64,000 nucleotides of DNA from Nocardia vinacea (GCF_035920345.1 NZ_CP109149.1:310001-374000), one strand, 5' to 3'. Positions 27,465 to 37,044 are shown, numbered from the stretch's first letter. Notes: generated by a model from the letters alone, not told the origin. Made by a program: numbers and translations.

Positions 27465-28214
27465 CTACATGTACAGCGCGCGGTTCAGACGGACAAGGTA
27501 ATCGGCACCCGGATCGCGCGCGCCGCTCCCGCTCATCCGTTCCAGGACCGCCGCGAATCCCAAATCCCGGCGCTTGGGCGAGCGCGCTGCATCAGCGGCC
27601 GCGAGGGCGGCCGGCATCTCGTCGCGGGACAGGTCCGTGCAATAACAAGGCGTGCCGGGTTGCTGCCGCCACGATTCATCCAGTCCGCCCGCGTCGACCC
27701 CGTCGAACCCGGTCTCCTCGACCAGCGCCAGGGCCACTGTGCGATCCCGCTCGACATCGGCGGCGACGGGAATGGCAATGCGGTCCGGGCTGCTCACAGG
27801 CTTCGCCTTGTTCGCGAACGAATCCGAACCGATCGCGTTCCATGCCTTGGCGATCGGCCGCCCCAGCCTTTCGACGACCCAAAGGCTCTCGGTGAGGCCG
27901 GCATCGATGGCATCGATCCGACCATCGCGCTGCGGGTAGTAGTTCGATGTGTCGATGACAACCGTTTCGGATGGCAGTCGGGCGGTGAGCGGCGCAACTT
28001 CCGGCAGACGACTCAGCGGAATGGAGAGGATCGCGATATCGATGTCGGTCATCGCATCCGCCGCGGAAACCGCCCGTCCACCACAGGCGAGGACGTCAGG
28101 CTCAATCGTTTCCGGGCCGCGCGAATTCGCAACTTTCACCTCGTGTCCGGCAGCGCTCAACCGCGTGGCCAAGGTTTTTCCGATGTGCCCGGTTCCCAAA
28201 ATGCCGATCTTCAT
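27465..28214 (-). CDS. NADPH-dependent F420 reductase-like protein
   Basis: A 249-residue Rossmann protein: MKIGILGTGHIGKTLATRLS opens with GxGxxG, followed by VANSRGPETI for the NADP phosphate, DTSNYYPQRDGRID and KAWNAIGSDSFAN. It is a paralogue of the gene at 14576 with the same NYYP-RDGRI signature. GGAGATACGG precedes the ATG. It comes after the MFS transporter in the same direction but is separated by a strong hairpin. It may recycle F420H2 or act on another carbonyl substrate; which one is not visible. Confidence 0.8.
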   Translation of the reverse strand: MKIGILGTGHIGKTLATRLSAAGHEVKVANSRGPETIEPDVLACGGRAVSAADAMTDIDIAILSIPLSRLPEVAPLTARLPSETVVIDTSNYYPQRDGRIDAIDAGLTESLWVVERLGRPIAKAWNAIGSDSFANKAKPVSSPDRIAIPVAADVERDRTVALALVEETGFDGVDAGGLDESWRQQPGTPCYCTDLSRDEMPAALAAADAARSPKRRDLGFAAVLERMSGSGARDPGADYLVRLNRALYM

Positions 28215-28310
28215 CCGTATCTCCTTTATCGCTACGATTCATACTCGACCAGGAGATACGCGACGATTCGGGGGAAGGTGAAAGGTCATCGATCGCCTGG
28301 TTTCGCCAGT

Positions 28311-28372
28311 GCGCATGCCCTACCCGTTCCTGTACCCGCAAATCCGGGAACAAATACGGGTAGGGCATGCGC
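28311..28372 (-). terminator. 17-bp perfect stem after the MFS gene
   Basis: GCGCATGCCCTACCCGT (28311-28327) pairs perfectly with ACGGGTAGGGCATGCGC (28356-28372); the 28-nt loop can fold further through TTCC/GGAA pairing. It begins 8 bp beyond the MFS stop codon and separates that gene from the reductase at 28214, so it is a likely terminator of the long minus-strand operon. Confidence 0.75.
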
Positions 28373-28379
28373 TCGGCCG

Positions 28380-29891
28380 TCAACTGGTTGCTACTATTTC
28401 TGCCGCGACTTCTTCGCCGGCGCGCATCTCGAGTACGTCGTGGCGTCGGCCGTGCGGAAGCGTGAGGGTAGCGATCAGTCCGAGCGCGGCGATGACCGCG
28501 GTGGCTCCGAAGGCGACGGTGTAACCCTGGGATTCGAAAAAGGTGCCGTTGCTTCCAGGTATAACGTGCGCGGCCAAAACTACGAATGACACCTGCGTGA
28601 CAATTCCGGTGCCCAGATTTCCGATGACTGTCACGAACGTCGCGGAGATGCCCTGGCTCTCGGGCGGCGATGCCTGCAATACCAGATTCGGATAGCCGCC
28701 GTAGGCCACGCCCATGGCCAGACCGTATAGCGAAAGCCACAGCACTATTTCCCACAGATTGCTGTGCCGGTAGGCCAGACCGCAGGTAGACAGTGCCAGC
28801 ATCGCGAAGGCGATGAGCATGGGAGTCCGGATTCCCCAGCGGCGTGCGCCGGCTCCTACTGTCAAACCGCCGATCACCAGACCCGCGCCCATCGGACCCA
28901 AGAAATATGCCACGCTGGACGCGTCGAGGCCGAAACCGACCTCCCCGCCGATCGCGCGCGGTGTCTGCAGCATCGTGGGGACGATTGCGGGCAGCGACGA
29001 GAAAACGGAGAAGACGAAGAAGCTGGTCAGCACGGTGGTCCGCATCGGCTTGCTGCGCAATAGACTCGAGCTGATCAGGGGATCGCTGAAGCGGTTATCC
29101 CACCAGAGCCACGCTGCGAAGCAGGCCACGCCACCCACGAACAATCCGAGGATCTTCGATGAACCCCAACCCCATTGCGAGCCCTGACTGAGGCCGTACA
29201 GCAGAGCGACACCGCCGAGGCCGATCAGCAGAGCGGCCGGCCAATCGAGCCGTGAGTGGAGACGGAGAGGGGATTCGGGAACGGTCACAAGCAGGGCAAC
29301 GGTGCAGACCGCCTGATAGATGGTCATGAACCAGAAGACGGACGACACACCGTAAGAGTCGACCAACCAACCGGCGAGCAACGGAGCCAATCCGAAACCT
29401 ACGCCAACGCCCGCGAAGGTGATCGCCGTGGCGAAAGCGACGATCCGCTTCGGGAAAACGTCTCGAATGAGCGAGTACGCGAGCGCCGGGACACCGTAGA
29501 GCAGGCCGGCCAGTGCTCGACCGACCAGTAACAACCCGAAGGTCGGCGCCACTGCGGCCAGGACCGAACCTACGGTTGCTAGAACGATCACGGCGATCAG
29601 GACGAGCCGCTTGCCTCGCATGTCGGCCAATTTCCCGAGAAAGCAGAGAGCTACTACCGCTGCTATTGAGGGGACCGTCAGCACCCATGAAGTCTGGCTT
29701 GTTTGGTAGCGGGAGGCGATTCCGGGAAGCGCGGTCGATACGAGCAGGTATGAAGCTGCGGTCAACTCACTGATCAAGACCACGGCCGCCAGCCCTGCAT
29801 ATTGGCGCGCGGTCACAGACGTCTCCGGTGGCCCGTCGTCGCTGCCGAGATCTGTTGGGTTATTCTTCGAGAGAATGGGTTCCGTTGTCAT
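28380..29891 (-). CDS. MFS transporter (DHA2-like)
   Basis: A 503-residue permease with 14 predicted membrane helices, opening after a 40-residue acidic cytosolic tail with YAGLAAVVLISELTAASYLL. The loop FLGKLADMRGKRLVLIAVI is the MFS G-x-L-a-D-r-x-G-r-k motif, and GRALAGLLYGVPALAYSLIR resembles motif B. ATG 29891 is the best start. It is likely driven by proton exchange, and belongs to the DHA2 drug or solute group. Placement after the BVMO and hydrolase genes suggests import of the growth substrate or export of a toxic intermediate. Confidence 0.88.
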   Translation of the reverse strand: MTTEPILSKNNPTDLGSDDGPPETSVTARQYAGLAAVVLISELTAASYLLVSTALPGIASRYQTSQTSWVLTVPSIAAVVALCFLGKLADMRGKRLVLIAVIVLATVGSVLAAVAPTFGLLLVGRALAGLLYGVPALAYSLIRDVFPKRIVAFATAITFAGVGVGFGLAPLLAGWLVDSYGVSSVFWFMTIYQAVCTVALLVTVPESPLRLHSRLDWPAALLIGLGGVALLYGLSQGSQWGWGSSKILGLFVGGVACFAAWLWWDNRFSDPLISSSLLRSKPMRTTVLTSFFVFSVFSSLPAIVPTMLQTPRAIGGEVGFGLDASSVAYFLGPMGAGLVIGGLTVGAGARRWGIRTPMLIAFAMLALSTCGLAYRHSNLWEIVLWLSLYGLAMGVAYGGYPNLVLQASPPESQGISATFVTVIGNLGTGIVTQVSFVVLAAHVIPGSNGTFFESQGYTVAFGATAVIAALGLIATLTLPHGRRHDVLEMRAGEEVAAEIVATS

Positions 29892-30185
29892 GGTGGAGCC
29901 TTCGGGATAGTTGTTGTAGTAGGTGGCGTGGCGTGACCGTTGCGAATGCCCTGACCACATGTGCCCCGACCAGACAGAGCGGCAACCAGCAGTTCGAAGA
30001 ATGCAGGCGTCACCGAGTAACTGCATGAGAGTGATGTGGGTTCGGGATATACGGCTCGCTCTCCGGGGATCCCGTTATGCGCGACGTAACGAAACCCTCG
30101 GTACAGAGCCGATATCTTCTAGCGTTGCCGCGCCATTCCTCGGATCGGATATGGCTGGCATATTCCTGTTGCGTTGAACCGCCTC

Positions 30186-30445
30186 TCAGTTGTCGTAGAC
30201 GGCGCGCCCGACGACCCGCCTTCGCGGAGACGCTCCAGACCCTGCGGGATCTGTTCCGGCGTGATCCGGTGGATCGGCGGGTCGAGCTCGCCTCCGCGCA
30301 TGAGCTCGTACAGCTCGGCAAGGTCTTGTTGCGTGCTGGATAGGGAGCCGAGGATCCGCATCTGCTCGAAGACGATCGCTTGGGTATCCACGGTGGACTC
30401 CGGGCGACCGAGGCCGACCTGCACATGAAATCGCCACGATTGCAT
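30186..30445 (-). pseudogene. 3' fragment of a zinc-type alcohol dehydrogenase
   Basis: The minus strand reads GLGRPESTVDTQAIVFEQMR, ILGSLSSTQQDLAELYELMR, GGELDPPIHRITPEQIPQGL and ERLREGG, then a one-base shift is needed to continue into VVGRAVYDN and the stop. This is the C-terminal quarter of a medium-chain alcohol dehydrogenase (the usual LREG-RVVGRAVYD end). The rest of the gene, with the zinc ligands, is missing. It lies 45 bp beyond the BVMO gene in the same operon, so an alcohol dehydrogenase was once part of the pathway. Confidence 0.8.
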
Positions 30446-30489
30446 GGTTCTCACGCGTCCTTTCTGGCCGGATGGGGCGGCCACGAGAT

Positions 30490-32082
30490 TCAGGAGAAGG
30501 CGAAACCGACGAAGTCGTCGGCAGCAACCTTCTCGCATTCGGCGACGTATCGATCGAGTCCCGCCACGTACGGCATGAAGACCCGGGTACCGTCGTCGCG
30601 GTTGACATGCACCATGTAGTTCTCGACATTGAGGCGGAGCAAGCTGGATGCGGCTTCGGCCACGTGCGCGGTCCACTCGTCCTGAGCCTGCTGCTCGGGT
30701 TCGACCCTGGTGTGGTCCCGTTCGCCCATGTGGCGGAGCAAGTCGGCGACGAAGTCGACGTGCTGGACGTTGTCCAAGATCATGTTGGCCAGTACCGAGG
30801 GGCTTCCGGGGCCGGTCAGCACGAACAGATTCGGAAAGCCCCGCGTCATCAGTCCGAGCAGGGTGCGCGGGCCGCGCGCCCACAGGTCGGTAGGACGCTG
30901 CCCGAATTCGTTGCGAATATTCGCTTGATCGAGAGCGCCGGTGAAGGCGTTGAATCCCAGCGCGAACACGATCAGATCGAACTCGAGGTCGTGATCCCGG
31001 GTTCGTATACCTTTCTCGGTGATCCGCTCGATGGGGTCGGCGTTCACGTCGATCAGATCCACATTGCTCTGATTGAACGCCTCGTAGTAGCCGGTATCCA
31101 CGCACAGGCGTCGAGAACCGATGGGATAAGCGCGTGGTGTCAATATTTCGGCTTTTGCCGGATCCCGCACGGTGTCGTGCACACGTTGCCGGACGAAGTC
31201 GGCGACGATGGTGTTCGCGTGGATGTCGGTGCCCTGATCGGTGAAGACAGCGTTCATCGTGTGCCCGCCACGAGCCCAGCGCTCCCGCAGCAGCGCCTGC
31301 TGCTCTTCCGGTGAGTAGCTGTTTGCCGGACCGGCACCGAGAGGTATGTCCGAGCCGGTCGGATGATGCAGGATCGCCTCCCTCATCTCGCCGACGCGGC
31401 CGGCGAGATCCGAGTACTTCTGCTGATCGAGCGGGCCGTTCTGGGCGGGCACCGAGTAGTTCGCAGTGCGTTGGAAGACTGTGACATTGTCGGCGACACG
31501 TGCCAGCGCGGGCACCGCCTGGACACCGGAGGAACCGGTTCCGATGACAGCGATACGTTTACCTGCCGTCTCCACGTGGTCGGTTGGCCAGTGTGAGGTT
31601 TGGACCCATCGACCGCGGTAGTCCTCGAGTCCGGGAAAGGCCGGTGTGCGAGCCTTCGAGAGCTGGCCGGACGCCATGATCAAATAGCGTCCGGTGACGG
31701 ACTCGCCGCTACTCGTGCTCACCCGGTAGCGGTGCGCGCCCGGCTCCCACTGCGCGCCGGTGACCCACGTCGAAAACCGGATGTGCGGGCGAATTCCCCA
31801 GCTGTCGGCGGCGAAGTTCAGATAGGCGAGAATCTCGGGCTGAGCCGGGTAGCGCTCTTTCCAGGACCACCGTGGATACAGTTCCTCGTCCGGAAAGCAG
31901 TAGAAGTAGCTTTCGATGTCGACGCGCGCTCCCGGGTAGCGATTGTGATACCAGACCCCGCCCACATCAGGCGCACCCTCGAATGCGATGACCCGCAAGC
32001 CTTCCTGGGTCAGCTTGTGGACCGCGTAGATACCGCCCGCACCGGCACCGACCACAACGGCGTCGTAATCCACCGAATTCAT
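30490..32082 (-). CDS. Baeyer-Villiger-type flavin monooxygenase
   Basis: A 530-residue FAD/NADPH monooxygenase of the class B BVMO family. It shows the FAD loop GAGAGG (12-17), GGVWYHNRYPGARVDIESY, the second Rossmann loop GTGSSG (181-186) and FALGFNAFTGAL near the C-terminus. The fingerprint F-x-G-x3-H-x3-W reads YRGRWVQTSHW (155-165), with Tyr for Phe and Gln for the usual His. Such enzymes turn ketones into esters or lactones with O2. It lies between a CocE hydrolase and an SDR, which together would oxidise an alcohol, insert oxygen and split the ester. Start 32082 fits MNSVDYDAVVVG. Confidence 0.9.
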   Translation of the reverse strand: MNSVDYDAVVVGAGAGGIYAVHKLTQEGLRVIAFEGAPDVGGVWYHNRYPGARVDIESYFYCFPDEELYPRWSWKERYPAQPEILAYLNFAADSWGIRPHIRFSTWVTGAQWEPGAHRYRVSTSSGESVTGRYLIMASGQLSKARTPAFPGLEDYRGRWVQTSHWPTDHVETAGKRIAVIGTGSSGVQAVPALARVADNVTVFQRTANYSVPAQNGPLDQQKYSDLAGRVGEMREAILHHPTGSDIPLGAGPANSYSPEEQQALLRERWARGGHTMNAVFTDQGTDIHANTIVADFVRQRVHDTVRDPAKAEILTPRAYPIGSRRLCVDTGYYEAFNQSNVDLIDVNADPIERITEKGIRTRDHDLEFDLIVFALGFNAFTGALDQANIRNEFGQRPTDLWARGPRTLLGLMTRGFPNLFVLTGPGSPSVLANMILDNVQHVDFVADLLRHMGERDHTRVEPEQQAQDEWTAHVAEAASSLLRLNVENYMVHVNRDDGTRVFMPYVAGLDRYVAECEKVAADDFVGFAFS

Positions 32083-32136
32083 AAAACGTACCTTTCTCAG
32101 GTCGAAATTCATCACTACTCGAGGGTTCGACGAGAC

Positions 32137-33867
32137 TCACGCCGGCCGCCGGATCACCGGAAGGACGAGCCGCGACGGCCGGGTGCTGTCGTGCCACACG
32201 GTGTTGGTGGCGACCACCAGGTCGGCGTGGCCGGCATCGGCAACGGGAACGGCGGCATTCGGGTTACGGTCGAACTTCGGAAAATTGCTGCTGGACACAT
32301 CCAGTCGCAGCCGGTGCCCGGCAGCGAATACGTACGCGGTGGCGACGAGGTCGACCTCGATCTCGTAGACCCTGCCGGGCACCAAGAACTCCGCCCGTGT
32401 CGTCGAATGCCGGTAACGGCAGCGCAGGATGCCGTCGCACACGAGCTCGGATCGGCCGTCCGGATGAACGTCGACCAGTGTCGCTGTGAAGTCGGTGTCG
32501 ACTGCGCTCGACGAGATGTGCAGTCGCGCCCGGACCGGGCCGGTAACCTCCAGCGGCCGCTCCAGCGGCTCGCTGGTGTAGCACAGCACGTCATGACGCG
32601 CCTCGGTCCGTGCCTGGTCCCGGGGACCCGCGTTGGCTCCGATGAACAGGCCGGGCAAAAATGTCGCGCCGCCACAGGTCATGACCGGGTCGGCCGGGTC
32701 GTAGACGAAGAAGTCGGAAACCGTATCCGATCCCGGCGAGGTCGACAGTGTGCCGTCACCGTCGCTGGTTCGCGCATCGCTCCTGCTGCCCAGGAAGTAG
32801 TCGACGTATTCGGTATCCGGCAGCGGCCAGTCCGGTTCGTCGCGCCAGATGTTGGGGCCCATGACGAAGATCCGCACCGGGCTCGACGATGTCGTCGCTG
32901 GTGAGTCGGTCAGATGCTCCTTGAACCAGGCCAATTGCACGCCGGTGATATCGACCGCGTCGGCCCCGGCCTGTACCCCGAACGCCCGTTCTGGGAATAC
33001 CCCGCTGGTCGCTCCGTGAGCCCATGGGCCGATGATCAACCGCTGCTGCCGCGCGTCCGGTTGTGCGGTGCGATCCCGCAGCGCGAGATAGTTGTCGATG
33101 GTCCCGCCGAGGAACAGGTCGTGCCAGCCGCCGATATTCAGCACCGGTATATCCGTGGCGGCGGCGCCGCGAGCCGAAAGGCGTGCCCAGCAATCATCGC
33201 GCTCCGGGTGGTCCAGCCACTCGGTGAGGTACGGCGCGATCGCCGTCAGTAAGGGGTGGTCGCGCACCGGCAGGGTGCGGAACACGTCGTCCATGGCGTC
33301 GAGCATTCGCCGCACCTCGGCGAGACGCTCCGCCTCGGTTGAAGCATTGCGGAGCAGTTCACCGAGCCCGAGTGTCGATGTGACCCACTGCAAGGCGAAC
33401 CCCAGGCGAAACGCGCCGCCCTGGTACAGCCAGTTGTCGTAGTAGTCACTGGATGTGACCGCCGCCGATATGGTGGCGAGGGCGGGTGGTCTCTCCGCTG
33501 CGGCCAGCCACTGTGTGGCGCCGGTGTATGAGCTGCCGAACATGCCCACCGAACCCGTGGACCACGGCTGAGCGGCGGCCCAAGCGATGGTGTCCGCGCC
33601 GTCGGCGCCCTCGTCGGCGAACGGACGGAATGTTCCGGCGCTCTGGGACCGCCCTCGTGTGTCCTGGACGACGACCGCGAAGCCCGCTCCGGCCGCGCGT
33701 AACACATCCACCCAGCCGCTGGCCATCCCGTAGATTTCCTTGTTGTACGGAATGCGCTCGACCAGGGTGGGGAAGGGGCCGCCGACTGTCGGCCGATAGA
33801 CATCGGTGGCGAGTTCGACGCCGTCACGCATCGGCACCCGGAGGTTCTTCTCGACGACTACGTCCAT
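32137..33867 (-). CDS. CocE/NonD-family hydrolase
   Basis: A 576-residue alpha/beta hydrolase with C-terminal jelly-roll, opening MDVVVEKNLRVPMRDGVELA. The nucleophile is the Ser in GMFGSSYTGATQW; Asp is likely in IGGWHDLFLGG and His in IGPWAHGATSG. ATG 33867 has GAAAGGAG upstream. It lies directly before the BVMO gene, so it is well placed to hydrolyse the ester or lactone made by that enzyme. Relatives cleave cocaine, amino-acid esters or amides, so the substrate is an inference from context. Confidence 0.88.
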   Translation of the reverse strand: MDVVVEKNLRVPMRDGVELATDVYRPTVGGPFPTLVERIPYNKEIYGMASGWVDVLRAAGAGFAVVVQDTRGRSQSAGTFRPFADEGADGADTIAWAAAQPWSTGSVGMFGSSYTGATQWLAAAERPPALATISAAVTSSDYYDNWLYQGGAFRLGFALQWVTSTLGLGELLRNASTEAERLAEVRRMLDAMDDVFRTLPVRDHPLLTAIAPYLTEWLDHPERDDCWARLSARGAAATDIPVLNIGGWHDLFLGGTIDNYLALRDRTAQPDARQQRLIIGPWAHGATSGVFPERAFGVQAGADAVDITGVQLAWFKEHLTDSPATTSSSPVRIFVMGPNIWRDEPDWPLPDTEYVDYFLGSRSDARTSDGDGTLSTSPGSDTVSDFFVYDPADPVMTCGGATFLPGLFIGANAGPRDQARTEARHDVLCYTSEPLERPLEVTGPVRARLHISSSAVDTDFTATLVDVHPDGRSELVCDGILRCRYRHSTTRAEFLVPGRVYEIEVDLVATAYVFAAGHRLRLDVSSSNFPKFDRNPNAAVPVADAGHADLVVATNTVWHDSTRPSRLVLPVIRRPA

Positions 33868-33922
33868 GGCGCTGGTCGCGCTCCTTTCCTTCTCGTTCGT
33901 CCGAGGCAGCTGCGGCTCGATC

Positions 33923-34741
33923 TCAGAACGCCGTGACCCCACCGTCGACAGCCATCGAAAGGGCTGATGTCCAGGTGGACTCGTCGGAGAGGAGATAGAG
34001 GACGGCATGCGAGATCTCCGTCGGATCCATCACGCTGTCCGGGTGGAAGTGGGCGTAAGTGCTCAGCAGCGCCTCATTGCCGGCGGCGATCTCGCCGAAG
34101 CGGGGAGCGATATGCCGAGACATCTCGGTGTCAACCGGCCCTGGGTGCACCGTGTTGACCCGGATTCGGTGCTTGCCGAGTTCGGCGGCGAGGGTTTTTC
34201 CCATGCCGTTCACGCCAAATTTCGAGGCGGTATACGCGAGATTGAACGGACCGCCCTTGAGTCCGTTGCCCGACGAGATGAGCACAATCGACCCGCCGTT
34301 GCCCGTGTCGACCAGCACAGGTGCGGTGGCCATCACCGTGTTCCACACCCCGATCAAATTGACGTCGATGACGTCCCGGAACTCTTGCTCGGTGAATTCG
34401 TCCCAGGGCTTGAAAATCTCGATTCCCGCATTCGCGACCACGCCATCGAGTCGGCCCAGTTCGGCTACACCGGTGCTGACAACCTGCCGAAGTCGCACGA
34501 GGTCCCGTACATCGGCCTGCTCGGCGACGATCCGCCTACCGAGCGCCTCGACGAGACTCACCGTTTCTGCGAGATCCGCCGCGGTCGCACCGTCGTATTG
34601 CACGACCGTGGGGATTGACGCGCAGATATCGACAGCGATGATGTCCGCGCCTTCCTCGGCGAGGCGGACGGCATGGGCGCGACCCTGACCACGTGCGGCG
34701 CCGGTGATGAAGACGACTTTGCCTTCCATGCGTCCCGCCAT
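33923..34741 (-). CDS. Mycofactocin-coupled SDR
   Basis: A 272-residue SDR with [20 protein letters not shown] and [16 protein letters not shown], the insert after strand 2 typical of mycofactocin-linked enzymes, VANAGIEIFKPW, LISSGNGLKGG and AYTASKFGV for Tyr/Lys. First gene of a minus-strand operon (SDR, CocE hydrolase, BVMO, ADH fragment, MFS), 145 bp after operator copy 3. Its likely job is oxidation of a cyclic alcohol to the ketone used by the BVMO. It is the nearest relative of the deleted SDR at 25636. Confidence 0.9.
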   Translation of the reverse strand: MAGRMEGKVVFITGAARGQGRAHAVRLAEEGADIIAVDICASIPTVVQYDGATAADLAETVSLVEALGRRIVAEQADVRDLVRLRQVVSTGVAELGRLDGVVANAGIEIFKPWDEFTEQEFRDVIDVNLIGVWNTVMATAPVLVDTGNGGSIVLISSGNGLKGGPFNLAYTASKFGVNGMGKTLAAELGKHRIRVNTVHPGPVDTEMSRHIAPRFGEIAAGNEALLSTYAHFHPDSVMDPTEISHAVLYLLSDESTWTSALSMAVDGGVTAF

Positions 34742-35447
34742 TGTTCGAGCTCCGATCTTGGGTAGATGCAGGGCCGTTTTCGGGCGCCCCGACTGGTAGT
34801 AGTGCGCGGCCTCGGGCCGCTGCAGGGGGACCGGTGGCGGGAGTGCACCCGCGGAACACGGTCATCCACCGATGTGATGCTCACCATACTGACATATATC
34901 GTCCAAATTTGGAAGGTCGAGTATTCGCCGTGAAGTCGCCTTCGTGGCAGGTGAGTTTCGGGCAGGTAATCTGCAGGACTGTAGTAATGAATTCGAATGT
35001 GCACCAGAGGTTTCGGTGCCAATGAGGATGGGTTCCACGCCACTGCTCTGCGGCTCGGCAGTGGAGAGCGGTGCCGCCTCGCAGTCGGCACCGCCGAAAG
35101 GCACTCAGCGGATGGCGAATTCGATTACCCGCGCCGCGTCCGGATCGACCGATAGCGCGGAGCGGAGAAAGCCCAATTGGCTCGAGGATGAACGGACCCA
35201 AATCGAGCCCATGCTCTCATTCGGGTTTGTTTCCTCCGCTGGCTACTGCGGCTGGTTCGATGACATCGAATGCCCGGCATGCCGTTAATAGTTGCGGTGT
35301 CGGATCTGTGGCTTCATGCGGTTTCCTGGAGAAAGCTGATTTGATTTTGGGGGTGCGGGACGTGTACGCGGCCCCGGCCGTTTCGGGGGCCGCTCACGAG
35401 GTGGTGCAACAGTTTTCGCCTGAGTTGTGCCAAGGGAATCTCGGTGA
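34742..35447. other. Gap between SDR operon and secreted-protein gene
   Basis: This 706-bp stretch holds operator copy 3 (34886-34908) but no reading frame with a recognisable domain or good start. A frame over 34944-35288 is open but shows no coding character. No RNA gene was seen. Confidence 0.5.
34886..34908 (-). promoter_or_regulatory. Island operator, copy 3
   Basis: Minus strand reads ATTTGGACGATATA then TGTCAGTAT; half-sites GGACG and TGTCA with a 5-bp spacer. It lies 145 bp before the SDR start at 34741 and heads the SDR-hydrolase-BVMO operon. Confidence 0.78.
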
Positions 35448-36197
35448 TCATTGTCCGGACTGCGGTTGCGCGGGTGGCACGATGGGGGCGTTCATAGTCT
35501 GGAAATACTGGAACACCGCGGCAACCGCGATCGGGCCGCCGACCACTAACGTGCCTCCGATGGCGCCCAAGGATCCGAACAACACGGCACCACCGAGACA
35601 CGCCGCGATCGGCCCCGCGCCGAGTAGCCACGCCACCGGAGCGGTGGCCGCGGCTCCGACTACGAGCCCGCCGACACATCCGATGCCGGCACCGACGACT
35701 GTTCCGAACATCGCGCTCAGCATGGTCGCCACCGAAACTTGTTGGGTCAACGTCGCCAAAGCATCGGCGGAACGCGCGTCTGCGCTCGGATACGTCGCTG
35801 CGACCTGCTGCAATCCGTCGGCAACCGGCATCACCTCCGCACGCGGGAGGTCAGCTGCCGGCGTGGCGGCGGCCGGAGTCGTATCGGGAGTCAGTAAGAC
35901 CGTCCGGTCGGAGACCTCGGCGTTTATCGGGTGGTCGATATTGTCCATCCGATAGACCAACGGGATCGTGGCGACCTTGTTTCCCAGGGCGTCGAGTACA
36001 TCGAGGTACTTGCCGCTGACCGCCAGAGAACCAGCGTCGGTGGCCAGCACTACGGACTTGCCTGCCACCTTGGCGGTGTAGTGGATCTCCGTCGTCTTCG
36101 CCCCGTCGGCGGGCGACTGCGCGAAAGCGGTGCCACTCCACAGGCCCGTCGCCGCGATGGCCGCCACCGTGGTCGTGGCAAGCTTCTTGTGCTTCAT
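35448..36197 (-). CDS. Secreted Nocardia-type protein with glycine-rich hydrophobic tail
   Basis: A 249-residue protein with a signal peptide (KKLATTTVAAIAATGLWSG then AFAQS), a beta-rich domain (TEIHYTAKVAGKSVVLATDA to VYRMDNIDHPINAEV) and a long hydrophobic Gly/Ala-rich C-terminal half with two likely membrane hairpins (VVGAGIGCVGGLVVGAA and LFGSLGAIGGTLVVGGP). This plan matches a group of exported proteins abundant in Nocardia (DUF8020-like, my recognition is tentative). ATG 36197 has GGAAG upstream. Possibly membrane-inserting or cell-envelope associated. It does not fit the catabolic theme. Confidence 0.7.
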   Translation of the reverse strand: MKHKKLATTTVAAIAATGLWSGTAFAQSPADGAKTTEIHYTAKVAGKSVVLATDAGSLAVSGKYLDVLDALGNKVATIPLVYRMDNIDHPINAEVSDRTVLLTPDTTPAAATPAADLPRAEVMPVADGLQQVAATYPSADARSADALATLTQQVSVATMLSAMFGTVVGAGIGCVGGLVVGAAATAPVAWLLGAGPIAACLGGAVLFGSLGAIGGTLVVGGPIAVAAVFQYFQTMNAPIVPPAQPQSGQ

Positions 36198-36834
36198 TTC
36201 GACTTCCTTCATTGGTGCGAGTGGGAGGACTTCGATCCGGACAATCTGCATCGGAAAACGCCGGCGTATCCCGTGGCGGATCGTCGCGAATCGAAATTCA
36301 TTTGTTCCCGGCCCGCTTCGAATTTCGGTGCCGAGGCGATTTCGTCGTTCGGTTGTCCCCAGTGGAACAAGAGATAACCGATCGAGCCGAAGCGGGCCGA
36401 GGAGGCAGCGGGTTGATCAGTCGACTATTTGGATAATGCGAGCCGGCGTGGCCGCCCCGCTGGCTGCCCTGTACGCGGCACGATCGAATATCAGGAGTGA
36501 GTCGCCCTGTTGTGTGATGTGCCGCTATCACGTGATGTGATCTCGAACATACTGACATATCTTGTCCAAATAGGGAAGGGTGTATTTGTCGCCGAAACGA
36601 GCAGCCCGAGCCACTACGACGGTCGCGATCCCGGCTCCCGCCCGAGTCAAGGAATGCTCGCCGAGGCGTTGGAGCGGGTCGTGGAGGCGTGAGTGCGGTG
36701 CTGGCCATAGGCGGTCTACGAAGCCGAGCTCGGTTCCGAAGTGCTGCGCACCACGTTGACCGGAGGCTGGCTCTGTTTAGGCGGAGGCTGCATCCGTTTC
36801 GTATGGCCCTGAGGTCGTGAGGATAGGAGCGCGG
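36198..36834. other. Gap with operator copy 4
   Basis: The 637-bp stretch contains operator copy 4 and short protein-like scraps (for example a frame ending GMLAEALERVVEA near 36692) that look like gene debris. No intact gene or RNA was recognised. Confidence 0.45.
36549..36571. promoter_or_regulatory. Island operator, copy 4
   Basis: ATACTGACATATCT then TGTCCAAAT on the plus strand, the same sequence as copies 1 and 3 with few changes. No intact gene lies at the usual 35-160 bp; the nearest are the secreted-protein gene (352 bp to its start) and the TetR fragment (264 bp). The gene it served may be lost. Confidence 0.7.
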
Positions 36835-37044
36835 ATGAGTGTTGAGCCGCCGCGGAGCCGTAAGCCGCGCGTCGATGTTCAACGCAACCGAGAGGCTCTC
36901 CTCGATGCGGCGCGGCGGCAATTCGTACGCTTCGGGGTTGGCACGCGCGAAGGTGACGTGAGCGGCGACGCGCCATGTTCACATGCCGGCGAGGCCGCGC
37001 CGGCTCCTGCACAGAGAGATCAACGACAAGGAGCACGGAAGTGA
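36835..37044 (+). pseudogene. N-terminal TetR fragment
   Basis: Behind ATAGGAG, ATG 36835 opens a frame with SRKPRVDVQRNREALLDAAR and RQFVRFGV, the start of a TetR protein including helix 1. The match then breaks; a different frame shows LLHREINDKEH, which looks like the end of the helix-turn-helix, so a frameshift and a deletion are present. The ligand domain is missing. It lies directly upstream of the LLM gene at 37041 and was probably its regulator. Confidence 0.65.

Noticed and set aside
30119..31105. 328-residue minus-strand frame overlapping the BVMO gene
   Set aside because: Only its last third (below 30445) is protein-like, and that is the ADH fragment; the rest is a wrong-frame reading of the BVMO gene.
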